A stretch of DNA of 64,000 bases from Tamarix chinensis (Eukaryota > Streptophyta > Magnoliopsida > Caryophyllales > Tamaricaceae). The first letter of the stretch is position 1; every line of letters begins with the position of its first letter. Below are positions 1 to 11,986 of this stretch, one piece after another. The stretch is from contig CM060177.1 in NCBI GenBank assembly GCA_030549775.1, positions 44,790,244 to 44,854,243 on the forward strand, read 5' to 3'. The notes under the pieces were generated by a model, which saw only the letters and a program-made list of their open reading frames with translations, made no database searches and was not told the DNA's origin. Both the position numbers and the translations under genes were made by a program.

Positions 1-282
1 GTTGAGCCAGTTCGGTATTCGGCTTGGCTTGACTCATTAAAAATTCGGTTTGGCTCGTCCATTTAGTATTCGACTTACCTCACTTTTGTGCTCGTTTATT
101 AAATGAGCGAGCCTGGGCTAGAAAAAGTGAGGCTCGGTTCATTTTTTAGCTTTGGCTTGTAACCTCGACTCATTCATTTAGTTAAATGAGCCGAGCTCGA
201 GCTTTATCTTAGGCTCGTTTAGTTAAATGAGCCGACCCTAGCCTAGGGGTTTTTGATTTGGCTTAACTCGTTTACAGCCCTA
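1..282. mobile_element. hAT-like non-autonomous element, right part only
   Basis: The stretch is built from repeated GAGCCGAGCTCGAGC-like and ATTTAGTTAAATGAGCC-like words and stops abruptly at TTTACAGCCCTA. Read on the minus strand that edge is TAGGGCTGTAAACGAG, the kind of terminus seen on many plant hAT-type non-autonomous elements. The left end lies outside the window, so neither the partner terminal repeat nor the 8-bp target duplication can be checked. No coding capacity is visible. Class assignment is by terminal motif only. Confidence 0.45.
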
Positions 283-2345
283 GGTAGAGCCAAGACCCAT
301 AGACTTGAAGGCTATAACATTTAGCAATACAAGAAAAAAAAAATAAAGAATCAATCAAACCATAAAGGTACTAACTTGAATATATGTCACTTCCCCTCAC
401 AACATACTATCATAACTAGCTATAACACTCTAATTTTTACATCTATTTTTTTAAATCATTATTTTGCAAAAGTGAAATGCTAAAAACGGGTGTTATCATT
501 GCTCTTAGTACAAGTCTAATATTCCACACCATTCTTATAGCAAGGGAAATGCTAAATCTTTTACTCAAACATCTAACATAAGACAAGGAACAAAGGATGA
601 AATGATAACAACATAAATAAAAGAAAAGGTGTTCAAAGGAGATCAATTCCCAAAATACAATACATTTGATGGTTGTATAAAATTGCAAGAGGGACTAAGA
701 GACATAGGAGCCTAAAAATAAATAGATCAATGAAAGATACCAAACAAATTCAACAACGATTAACTCTCACTCTAAGTCTCAACACAAGGTCATTACTCCA
801 TGACTGACACATCATCACATAAGTAATCATCATCATCCAAAACCTATAACATGTCATCTATAAAGTGTAGTATGTGTACATCGATGCACTAAGTAAACAA
901 TACCTCCTTTATAAAGGTAACATAAAACATGTAGAGCATGGTATTAAAGTGGTATATCATGTGATAATACGCAAAGCATATAACATGAATCACATATAAC
1001 TACACCTAATACTAAGAAAGGTCACGTGTGGATCAAGAATGCTTAAGGCATGCTTGAAAACTTATAATATAATACCACAATCACAACCACCATGATACCA
1101 CATAAATTTCAATAAGGGTGGAATGTATACAACCACTAGTCAACCCAATATAGATAGTTAGCATAATTCAGACAGAGGTGGACTATAGGCTACCACTAGC
1201 TGACCTAATTTAGATAGTCACTACAACTCAACCACCTTAATCATTCAATCCTTAAGTACTAATACACTCTAATAACTCTGCAGATCTAACTAGAGTAGAA
1301 GTAGATCTCTAATGGGTGCAAAAAGGAAATTCGGGGCAACAAGGGAATGTATACCACATACAACCCTACCTTAGAGGCCATTTCATGGCTACATATGGTG
1401 GACTATATACAATCTAGATAGGTAGCACACATCAACAAAGGTAGATTAAAACTACCAATTGATATGCTAATGGTAAGCAATACAGACCCCTAAACTCCTA
1501 GATTCTACTTTAGTTATGAATATGTCTACATTTATCCGCCAAACTTGTTATGGATCATATATAACATGCATTAAACATTTTCCATGCCTCAAATCACAAA
1601 TTAGACCCATGAATCATGCACCACAAAAACACCAAAATCCTAAAAGGATCACAAACCCTACCGTGTTTCTAAGGCTAAAACATGCAATTTACCCCAAACC
1701 AATCACACCAACACATGGGTATGAACCCAAGTACTAGAAAAACATCATGACAACATGAACTCATATAAAATCCACTCAATACTTAATAATGTGCCAAGGG
1801 GTCAAAACCTACATCATGCATGCTCAACACATCCATACATGTTCAATACATTCATACATGTTCACATAAATTCCATAGTAAATAAAATGCTTGAAAAAAG
1901 AGAGTAAAACTTAACATATATCATACTAAACCTTCATGATCTACAAGGTATAACCCATTCAACTAGGCTCCAAGGCTCCAAAGCAAATAAGATTTTAAGC
2001 TTACACTTCTTCTTTCATTTTAACTCCTTGATCACCTTAACCAAAGATAAACAAAGCTAACTCAGTAAAAGAAAGTGTTAACATAAGATTACAGAAATAG
2101 AAAAGAGAAGAAAAAAATATCTTAAAAAAGGTCAAACCCCTTTACTTAATTGGTTGATCTTGAATGAATGTGAGACTGAGCATTTTATTTACTTTATAAA
2201 CCTTAATTCTCCACTACTTGAGAGTAAGTAGTAGAGAGCTAAAATAAAGATTGTAGAAGATAAAATGAGTGAGGTAAAATGAAGGATGACAAGAAGAAAT
2301 AGTTCAAGCATAAGAATAAAAAAGAGAAAGGGAAAACTCTTTAAC

Positions 2346-2650
2346 TATAATACCCCAAATTGAATAGAGTATTATAAGGATTGATATGGCTACTTATATC
2401 AACATGGTATATTATCCTTTTGGTAATTCTATCCTAAAAACTCCACAGTTAAGCGTGCTAGCTGTAGAATAATTATTAGGATGGGTGACCCTCCTAGGAA
2501 GTTTTAAAAATTTTCTCAAAATTTCTCACAAAGCTCTTGAGAGGAGAATAACGTGCTGAAAAGACTCGTGTTGATCTTTGGGGCCAGTCGATCAATCCAA
2601 AAGCGCTCTAGGATGGCCCCCGCGTGGTCTTATCAATTTAAGGTGTTACA
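2346..2650 (+). mobile_element. Cassandra-like solo LTR (TRIM class, 5S-bearing)
   Basis: A 305-bp unit starts TATAATACCCC (a TG-to-TA change from the expected TGTAATACCCC) and ends AAGGTGTTACA. It is bracketed by TTAAC and TTAAT, a 5-bp target duplication with one mismatch. Its centre carries a 5S rRNA-like segment, the hallmark of Cassandra terminal-repeat retrotransposons in miniature. Only one LTR is present, with no primer-binding site or second copy beside it. It is therefore a solo LTR left by recombination. It lies within an older LTR-like sequence. Confidence 0.8.
2441..2502 (+). promoter_or_regulatory. 5S rRNA-like internal Pol III promoter segment in the Cassandra LTR
   Basis: The segment runs CTCCACAGTTAAGCGTGCT, a diverged middle, then AGGATGGGTGACCCTCCTA and GGAAGT. 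These match the A-box and C-box regions of plant 5S rRNA genes (AGTTAAGCGTGCT; AGGATGGGTGACC). The rest of a 5S gene is absent or diverged, so this is not a functional 5S rRNA gene. In Cassandra elements this segment is proposed to drive Pol III transcription. Whether this copy is active cannot be told. Confidence 0.8.
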
Positions 2651-3272
2651 TTAATACTTAGAAACTGTTAGGAAAATGAAAGAGTGAAGAGATGAGGAGA
2701 ATAAAGGGATACCAAATGAAAAACATGATTCATAGTGTGTAGTGGTCATGAATTAAAGAGAGGGAAGGGAGGAAGCTTATTGCTCCCATGCTTGAATGAA
2801 AAAGATGAAATGATGGGGCTAAGGTGAGGTGAGGGAATTTTATTGTAGAGTACAAGTAAATGAGACAAGGAGAAAAGAAGAGAATCAATTAATAGTTTAT
2901 TATTGCTATTATTATCAAAAAGTAGCAGAGAGAGTTTACATAAGGTAAGGTAGTTAGGATTTTTATGCCAAATGTATATTTTTAGTGAAGAACTTGCTTA
3001 TTAATTGAATTAATATCCCAAAAATTATAAAAATATTCTTACAGCCTTTAAAAAGTATGAGTGATTTAAAAATATCAAAATAAAAAAGTTTCATATCACA
3101 TTGGATCAAGTTTTAAAATCAAAATAAATGTGAAGTAGGCATTCCCGTAGAACTAGTTGACTAGGCTTTACCTACCAATTGATTGGTCTTATTGGACAAG
3201 AAAAACAAAACATAAGAAAATCATACTAGTTTTGTCTTACTACTTGATCAATCTTCTACTTTAAAAGATGGG

Positions 3273-6200
3273 TGTAATACCCCGAAATTTTTCTAAGTCT
3301 AATTTTATATAAATAATACCTTAATCTAATTATAATCTCAACAAAATTTTATTCTAGCCTTAACCTAATTCTTTAATCCTAAAATCTTAACTTAATCCAA
3401 ATCTTTGACCCTAATAAATTATATTTCATAACTCAACCTTAATCCCAATAGATTGACATCATTAATCTTATCTATTTTAGCCAAACTAAATTCTAGCTTA
3501 ATCCTTTTCCTTTTTTCCTTTTCTTTCTCCTTTTTCCTTTTCATTTTTTCTAGCCTCCTTCTTAAGTCGTATTCCTTGAATTCTTCTCCTATCTTGCGTG
3601 TGTTTCTCTTAACTCCTATAACACACAACTCTCATCTCAAGCATCACCCCACCATCTCCCTCATGCCCCTACTACTACTACCATGACAATTACCATCAAC
3701 ATCATCCTCATCTACATTCTTCACCATCACATGTCACCACCACACACATATATATACTACGTCTTCAATCTTTCTCGACCTCCTTCATTGTCTCATTATT
3801 ACCCCATTTTCTATCGAGCAAGTCACCCTCGAGCCACCTCTCCCTATCTTCTTCTTCTTCTTTGATTGTTGTTGCTCTATTTCATGTGCCAAACCACCAC
3901 CTCCATCACCACGCACCACCATAGCCACCAAGAGTTGCCCATGGCTTGATAGATCAACCACCATAATCACCCCATAACTGGACAATTGCCACCCACCACC
4001 ACCATTTTCCCCTCTTCTTTTCTCACGTGCTTCTACGTTTACATGACTCGTGCACAGTCTCTTGCATGGCCATGCATCACTCTTTTTCCTTATTGCACGA
4101 CTATGCATGCTAGCACAGTTTGCATGTCCATACTCGCATGGCTCAAACACCGCGTAGGCACGCCCTTGCGTCCTTGTTAATTATTACCTGTGCATGTGTT
4201 GCATGAGCACAACCATGCATCTTTCAGAATTCATGACCTTGGTACGCATAGCCTACCGCATGCCCGTGCAGTCTTATTTTTCAACCGTGCACCCTTTTTT
4301 ACACACCCAAACACCACCAAAATTTTACCATAGCACCACCATACCTTCCACCACACTTCTACACAACTCAAGATTCCATTTGACTCCTATTATTTTCATT
4401 TTTACCCTCCTTTACCTTAAAGTTTTTCTCGATTTTAATCTTCAAGACTAATCATGTATTATCTTATTTTCGTAGGTGATATTCTGGTGATATCAAAGGA
4501 GGCAATTTAGGATTTACGATCTTAGAGCCCGATGTTCTTATTGATAAGGATACTAGTTGATGTTTAGGGTTTTATATTAAATGCTTGAATGGTCATGTGT
4601 TTTAACATGCTATTGTTATTATACTATTACATGTACGTTGCTAATGTTGTGTTATGATAATATGGATTTTACGACAGAAAGAGAGTAAGAATGTTGAAAT
4701 ATTTGCTGATATGAGGTTGTTATGCTAATTAGTAGTATTTTTATGGATGAGTAATATGGGCCAAATAAATTATGATTAGTGGAAAATAATTATATCTAAG
4801 AGGTATGATGATAAATGGAAGATTTAAAAATAATGATTATTGTATAAGATTTTTTAAAAATAAGGTTTATTGGTTATCTCGAGGGCATTCTAGTCAACAT
4901 AAGTTAATATAGAAAATTTGGTATTTTTAACTTTTTAGGTGAATTAAAATGTGATAATAATATCATGAGAATTGTTTGGAGTGATTATTTAATATCTTGG
5001 ATTTCTTAAAATGAGATAATGGTCTAATTAGGGAATAATGACTTTAAAACTGTAATATTGTTATTACATGTGTAAAAGTTAGAGTTAAACTCTGAATTCT
5101 AGATATGTTGTTAATATTGGTGTGTTAAAGGACGTATATTAAATTAGGATAATTATATGAGTCTTATGGGAAGAGTTATAACTTTTCTATGAAATTAGGG
5201 TTTTGGGAGCTTAGTAAATAGTAAGTGTTGAAGATGGTATTAATATTTGTATATTGATGTCTTGAACACCTTAATTATGTTTTGTACTCATCAAACCTAT
5301 AATGAATAAGACATTAATCATTTAAAGTCAAAGATCACTTGAGTTAGGACATGTTGTACATGTCCTTTCCACCGGACGAGAATAGTAGTTGGGAGCATTC
5401 TGCCCAGAGGGTTGATACATTGATAACCGTTTCACCGGTAGTAAATAGTGACTAAGAGCGTTTTGTCCTGGGTTTGTATCTATTGATAATCATTCCATAG
5501 GTTGAAAATATTGGGGTCCCTAAACTCAATCTAAAATGAATTATGAGAATGATCATAATCATGGATAAGATACTAATCAATTAAAGTAAAAGACTACATG
5601 AGTCAGGATAGGTTGTACTTGTCCATTCCACTGGATGAGAATGGTTGGAAGCGTTTTATCTTGGGGTTTTATATATTGGCAACCTTTCCACCGATATAGA
5701 ATAGTTTCCAGTAGTGTTTTGCCTTGGGATTATATCTATTGATAATCGTTCCACTAGTTGAGAACAAGTGGACCTCTGAACTCAACATAAATAAAAGAAT
5801 GGATCATATTATATTCTAATGGTACGAATCTGAAATTAGTCATTACTCTATATCAATTGTTGTATCTAACATGTTTACTACTTTCCGTTGTGAATGCATA
5901 TAATTATATGTTTTTTCTATTTCGACTGTATTGTTACCTTACTCAGTACATAGCATACCAATCATCCTTTTCATAGGTGATGCTCATTTCCACGAGTAGG
6001 TAACCTAGATTTTTATATGAAGGTGGATGAGGACTAATCAGATGATTTTATAGGTTATGATTCCTTATATGGAGTGGAGTGATTTTATATATTAGGGTTT
6101 TTGGGCATAAAGTTATGTTTATCTAAATGATGGTTTTACCCGCATACCCTTTTGGTACTTTTGGACCCATAATATCGCATTTGTCTGTATTTTGGATTAT

Positions 6201-6418
6201 TGTACTCGGTGTTAATCTCGAAACTCGTATTAAGTTTCTGAAACTCCTCTCATTTTATTTTTGTCCGATTTAGCATTTTAAATTATTTTGTGTCGTGGTT
6301 AACTTAAGGATGGGCTAGTAAACTAGACTTATATCAATTATGGCGGTAACAGCCGATTGTTTAATTTTATGCTTCTTTTGTCGAACGATTTTTTAATAGT
6401 AAATTTTGGGGTGTTACA
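3273..6418 (+). mobile_element. Giant solo LTR, family A (TSD ATGGG)
   Basis: The unit begins TGTAATACCCCGAAATTT, ends AATTTTGGGGTGTTACA, and has perfect 5-bp duplications ATGGG at 3,268-3,272 and 6,419-6,423. The 3,146 bp hold no gag or pol reading frame and no primer-binding site, so it is best read as a solo LTR. In order it holds a pyrimidine-rich tract near 3,505-3,560, ACC/ATC-rich sequence near 3,660-4,010, CATG-rich sequence near 4,040-4,280, a tandem array with CCACCGG/AATAGT words near 5,360-5,780, and a TCAGTACATAGCATACC motif near 5,943. The same order is seen in the other family copies. Several short open frames here are shadows of low-complexity sequence. Similarity of the ends to Ty3/gypsy LTRs makes gypsy likely but unproven. 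Confidence 0.85.
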
Positions 6419-7650
6419 ATGGGTCATGTCCGACCACCTCTAGCATAAACAAGGTCCACCCCCAACTCAAACACAAGCCCACCCAATGACTAGATTTACT
6501 AGGAATATGCTCCCTTCTTAAACTCGATTATTATGCCTATCAAATATGGTGTTGTCTACAATATTGTTTATTGCCTTGTTGACTTCTTGTTATGGCTTCC
6601 TTGATATTTTCTAATAATCATTGTCTCCTCTTCTAAAGAGTAAAATAATCGTAAGACAAGAGTACTCTTTATTTATTTTTTTGAAATTTATTTGTTCTTT
6701 TTTTTTTTGCGATCATTCTTGTTTGGTAAGGGGATAATTAGATAAAAAGGAAAAAATAAAAAAAGATACTATATTTTAGGTATTTTATGGTCTATTTAGA
6801 ATGAAAGAATATATTTTTGGAAAATATCCATTTGGGCTATTTGTTTGGATTCAAATGTATATTTATCTGATTTTTTTTGTTAGTTCCAAATACAATATCT
6901 TAAAACATAAAATTCTTGTTCCCTTTGCGAAGTATAGAAGGAAAAAAAATCAGGAGTATACCCCTCGTACCAGGAGAACACAATTGCACTAATTATTCTT
7001 CTCACATGGAAAGATAAGGGAAATTTAAGATATTGCTATAGAAAACTCCATCCATATTTTCATTGAGCGAAAATCAAGTTCTATACAATTTTCTGATGTT
7101 AGATTAGATCTATACGTCTTTGCGGTTGTCTTCATATGAACTAGAAATTATTATTTTTTATCCTACTTTTTTATTGTTTGTTTGTTGTTGTATGAGAAAT
7201 TAATTGGTAAGCTTTTCAATTATAAACGACTTAAAAAGGCAAAGGTACTATCAAAATCAATTATAAAATCCCATCATACACCAACTCCAACCACGGCAAA
7301 TCAAGGAAGTCAAAACAAGATGGAGCATCAAGCATCTTGATATTATATTGTAATATTACTCATCAAACTCTATTATTTGCTTCCCATATATACATCCGTG
7401 AATGACTAGATGATATGTGTTACGTTGGATTATTGCTCCAACCGACTTGGAATAAAAGAAGAGAGATGCTCTTGCAAGCTTCGCCATCAACTGACGTCTC
7501 TAATTTCCGTCGCTGTTACGTGACAAATCAATGTTTGTTTTCTTTCTCGTGGTTGGATCAAAGACATGTGAAGTGTGTTGGACATTGCTCTGGAAATTTA
7601 TAACGTACAATATGCTGCATGGTCTATTGTCGTGTAACTAGTGCTGCATT

Positions 7651-7652
<2 letters not shown>

Positions 7653-7713
<61 letters not shown>
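7653..7713. repeat. (ATT)n microsatellite
   Basis: About 20 uninterrupted ATT trinucleotides. Confidence 0.95.
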
Positions 7714-7920
7714 TTAAAATACTCTAATTAATTTATTTTGACTTTGGTTTATCAAAAACAATAATGTAACATTTCAAAAAATTTATTTTATAAATAAAGA
7801 TCTATATTGATATAATTTTGGTAAAAAAAAAATTAGTAAAAAATTAATATATTAGTGATGAAATGTTAGTATCTTGGTGATGAAGAATTATCTTTAAATA
7901 GAATAATAATAAAAGATTAG

Positions 7921-7994
7921 CTCACTAGTGAAATATTGGTATAATGATGGTAAAAGCTCACCGGTGAAATATTGGTATAATGATGGTAAAAGCT
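7921..7994. repeat. Two-copy 36-bp tandem repeat
   Basis: Two adjacent units share GTGAAATATTGGTATAATGA and the following GGTAAAAGCT; they differ only at CACTAG versus CACCGG near the unit start. The surrounding 7,745-8,120 is AT-rich with weaker echoes of the same GTAAAAGA words. Confidence 0.85.
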
Positions 7995-8270
7995 TAGTTT
8001 AATAGTGGTAAAAGATACTTAAATGTATGATGAAATATAAGTATAAAAAAATTCAGAAATATTATGATATAATTTTATTTTATTTTTCTAATAATTCTAG
8101 TGATAGATATTTTAATATTTTAAAAAAAAAAATAAAATGTGGATGTCAATAGATTGCACAAAATAAAATGCCGTGAGACTTGGTAGTCCATGGTTCATTT
8201 TCTGGATTCACTAAAGCTGGCTAGCTACAAATTTAGGATGTAGACAACATGGAAAGAGAAAATATAATAA

Positions 8271-8503
8271 GGCTCCGTTTGGTTCTTATAAAGTTCCAAA
8301 TAAAAGAAAAAATGGTGAGAAAAATACCTTTTTTTCCCTTGAACTTAATTTACTTGAAAAAATGAGATAGGGTAAAAAAAATAAAGAATAAAATTATTTA
8401 AGTTTACTCATTTGATTTTTAGTTTTTAAAGAAAAGTTTAAAAAAGGGTATTTTGATTTGATTTGATTTTTTTCTTAAAATTTTATTAGAATTAAATAGA
8501 GCC
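8271..8503. mobile_element. Tourist-like MITE (PIF/Harbinger type)
   Basis: A 233-bp unit is bounded by TAA trinucleotides (8,268-8,270 and 8,504-8,506). Its inverted ends are GGCTCCGTTTGGTTCT on the left and GGCTCTATTTAATTCT read inward from the right. The 3-bp TAA duplication and GGCTC..TTTGG termini fit PIF/Harbinger-type MITEs. It encodes nothing; A- and T-rich runs fill the middle. Confidence 0.6.
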
Positions 8504-8539
8504 TAAGTAAACAGCACAACTCATTACCATTGTTAAAAG

Positions 8540-8809
8540 CAGAGCCGGCCCTGAGTATAGCAATAGTAGGCCTGGGCCTAGGGCCCCCAAGTAATATGGG
8601 CAATAACTTTATATATATATATGAGGACATCTAATATAAAAATAATAATTTAAGCTAGCATAGTTGGTTAGATAATAAAAATAAAGAGACTTTATCAAAG
8701 CAGGTCAAGGGTTCAATTCCCTATTTAAGTAAAAGTTATATATGTATAGAATATGGGGCCACAATAATTTTTTTGGCCTAGGGCCCCCTAAACATCAGGG
8801 CCGGCCCTG
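8540..8809. mobile_element. Complete hAT-type MITE (TSD GTTAAAAG)
   Basis: Terminal inverted repeats CAGAGCCGGCCCTGAG and (read inward from the right) CAGGGCCGGCCCTGAT bound a 270-bp element. A perfect 8-bp target duplication GTTAAAAG lies on each side (8,532-8,539; 8,810-8,817). The 8-bp duplication and CAGGG..CCCTG termini are diagnostic for hAT-superfamily elements. A second inverted pair, GGCCTAGGGCCCCC, sits just inside each end. It has no transposase, so mobility would depend on an autonomous hAT elsewhere. The middle carries tRNA-like Pol III boxes. Confidence 0.9.
8656..8720 (+). promoter_or_regulatory. tRNA-like A and B boxes inside the hAT MITE
   Basis: TAGCATAGTTGGTTAGAT at 8,656 resembles the D-arm/A-box of plant tRNAs (TAGCTCAGTTGGTTAGAG). 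GGTTCAATTCC at 8,710 matches the T-arm/B-box (GGTTCRANTCC), flanked by GGG and CCC that could pair. The spacing of about 54 bp suits an internal Pol III promoter. No cloverleaf or acceptor stem is apparent, so this is tRNA-derived sequence and not a tRNA gene. Confidence 0.55.
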
Positions 8810-8879
8810 GTTAAAAGTAAAAGTAAAAAAAAAATCAATTAATATTATCAACCATCGTGTATATATTTTTATAATTAAT

Positions 8880-8935
8880 GAGCTAATTATATTATTTTAG
8901 GTAAGTGTGTGTGTGTGTGTGTATATATATACATC
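8880..8935. repeat. (GT)n-(AT)n microsatellite
   Basis: A GT dinucleotide run followed by TATATATATA within AT-rich sequence. Confidence 0.8.
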
Positions 8936-9675
8936 TTAACAAGGGCAACAAAACTCTTGTTTCTAGTAAGTCGACGGATCACAAACGTGTTCATCTGTTA
9001 AGCTTGACAACAAGAATCATCTTCAAGGTATTCATAATAATGTATGCTTTAACAACCATTGATATCACGTAAGACCTCACGTTTACATCAGAGAGGAATT
9101 AATGCGCTGATTTTATGTTGGAATCGCGTGGCGTAGAAATTACTACAATAAGTGGTGGGATGACACTGCACATCAAATCCAACTCAAGTCTTTTGGTCTT
9201 CCAATCCGGCGGTTGATTAAGAAACAAAGTTAAAATTATTCGATGCCCACTTTTAACTTTGGCTACCCTCAAATGATTCCCCGGATCATGTAGTTATCCA
9301 GATGGCCCGAGATTTGAAGTACACGCAAATACCACAGCCTGAAAGAAGTTAGTGGGTTAGCAGCCGACGATGGCGGCCTTTTTTTTTAAATCTTTTTTCA
9401 TAATTAAATCTTTTTGATAGTAATAATAGAGATAGAGTTATTTAGAAATTAAAAATGTTCATCGGTTTACAAAAGCCTACTGACTTTTATATCTAGCATA
9501 CATTTTTACATTATTGTAGATGAAAAAAATTAAATTAGATGCTTATTTATACCAGCTTAGCGTGAATTTAGGAGGCTTGTTGCAGCTGTGGGCGCCGTAG
9601 TAGAAGACGCCGCAAAGATAGACGATGAACGACGGCAGCTAGCGGGGCGAGGAACTCCCCGTCGTGATCTTTAAC

Positions 9676-9777
9676 TTAACTAGCCACAGAGATCGGCAAC
9701 GTATATACGAAGAGGGCCATGCACCACAGAACGCTGAGCGCCGGGTTCGTCCAAATTTTCAATGACGACGAATTCAT
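9676..9777 (-). CDS. Short ORF resembling a signal-peptide exon (speculative)
   Basis: A 33-codon minus-strand frame starts MNSSSLKIW, has a hydrophobic core VLWCMALFVYTLPI and ends SVAS before a stop. That is the layout of an N-terminal secretory signal. A first exon would need a donor site near the end of this frame; GT is present in the GCTAGTTAAG context, but no downstream exon is recognised. Many random 33-codon frames exist in 64 kb, so this is only a pointer. Confidence 0.15.
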   Translation of the reverse strand: MNSSSLKIWTNPALSVLWCMALFVYTLPISVAS

Positions 9778-10056
9778 TCATTTCACTGTCGTCGTATGGA
9801 TATCTCGATCGGCTGGCCGAAGGCTGACCTTTTTGTAAGGCTATCATGACTTGGTTGACGGGGCAGCGCTCTTACGAGAGTGCGCGTGTATGGCATGGCA
9901 CTTGTGGAAGTTCAGCATGTGAGGTGGGTCTGTTTCTTGGCCTAATTTACAGATAATTAGCTTGACAATGAAGTGACGCTTCGATACGCCCATAAATTAA
10001 ACGGGGACTTGCTAATGCACAAAGATTCCATTTGCGACTCAGTCTTCTCCTTAGTG

Positions 10057-10076
10057 CTCGCTCGCTCGCTCGCTCA
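10057..10076. repeat. (CTCG)n microsatellite
   Basis: Four to five tandem GCTC units followed by CACT. Confidence 0.8.
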
Positions 10077-10299
10077 CTAAAAGCCAAACGGCCCTCGATT
10101 AGTTGAATTAGCTAGTTCCTTGGATTTCCACGTTTTTGGCAGGTTCATAAGCCGAATTTTTCCCATGTTTTTATCACACTTTCCTTTCATTTTTGTAGTC
10201 ATATTTGACCTCTCCTTTGTGTTACTCTTATCTTGATAATGGTTTTTAGAAAATTTCACGCAAATGCAATGATCCAAGGAAATGATGTGTATAACCAAG

Positions 10300-11678
<1,379 letters not shown>

Positions 11679-11684
11679 AGTTTT

Positions 11685-11701
11685 TAGTGTCATTGCCGGG
11701 G
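11685..11701 (+). promoter_or_regulatory. Primer-binding site, tRNA-Asp type (Athila/Tat-like)
   Basis: TAGTGTCATTGCCGGGG matches, with three changes, TGGCGCCGTTGCCGGGG, which follows the LTR in plant Athila/Tat elements and pairs with the 3' end of tRNA-Asp. It lies a few bases after the LTR end ..CCATCA and about 110 bp before the gag frame, the expected position. Confidence 0.7.
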
Positions 11702-11986
11702 ACTTCAGCGAATTAATATTAATTCTTTTGTTATTAGGCTATACTAGATTTTTCTTTACTTCTACTCTTTTTTTCCCGCCTTGATCATTTGTTATTTTTC
11801 CCCTTTAGGTGCCTTTTATGCAACGATCTCTCCATTTAGAACCTCTAGTTGCGTTTAATCCTAAAATCGAGAGAACTTTGAGTGAATTAAGAACTTGGGT
11901 ATGTGAGACGAAGGCAAACACAAGGTTCGAAGTCATGGCTTACATAGATGGAGGAGATGAGCAAAATCGCTCTCTTTGGGAGTTTG

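Larger units (their letters stand above)
421..3042 (-). mobile_element. Eroded large LTR-type sequence, possible old member of the giant-LTR family
   Basis: The left edge TATAACACTCTAATTTTTAC resembles the reverse-oriented start of the better preserved copy at 11,987 (TGTAACACCCCAATTTTTAC). Around 870-905 there is a decayed counterpart of the family's GTACTGAGTA palindrome region. Between 1,110 and 1,230 two units of about 60 bp alternate GGTGGA and CCACTAG. The right edge is set loosely at a TATTCTTACA near 3,042, and no target-site duplication is found. A Cassandra-like solo LTR sits inside it at 2,346-2,650. Short open frames here, such as the 73-codon one at 1,516, have no recognisable content. 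Confidence 0.35.
6424..8270. other. Spacer with no recognisable gene
   Basis: AT-rich DNA with no convincing exon. The 63-codon frame at 6,801 and the 62-codon frame at 7,415 lack recognisable domains. The second lies in somewhat more balanced sequence (7,410-7,610), which may be low-copy DNA. Confidence 0.4.
9540..10080. other. GC-richer island, possible decayed or partial gene
   Basis: Base composition rises clearly above the surroundings and CG dinucleotides are frequent, including a (CTCG)n run near 10,057-10,076. The sequence is not part of any repeat family recognised in the window. No exon can be assigned with confidence. A short minus-strand frame with a hydrophobic leader is listed separately. 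It could be an unrecognised exon, a promoter region of a gene, or an old insertion. Confidence 0.3.

Noticed and set aside
2441..2502. A genuine 5S rRNA gene
   Set aside because: Only the internal promoter region resembles 5S; it is diverged and sits within an LTR with its own target duplication.
8645..8740. A tRNA gene
   Set aside because: A- and B-box words are present but no cloverleaf, anticodon stem or acceptor stem can be drawn.
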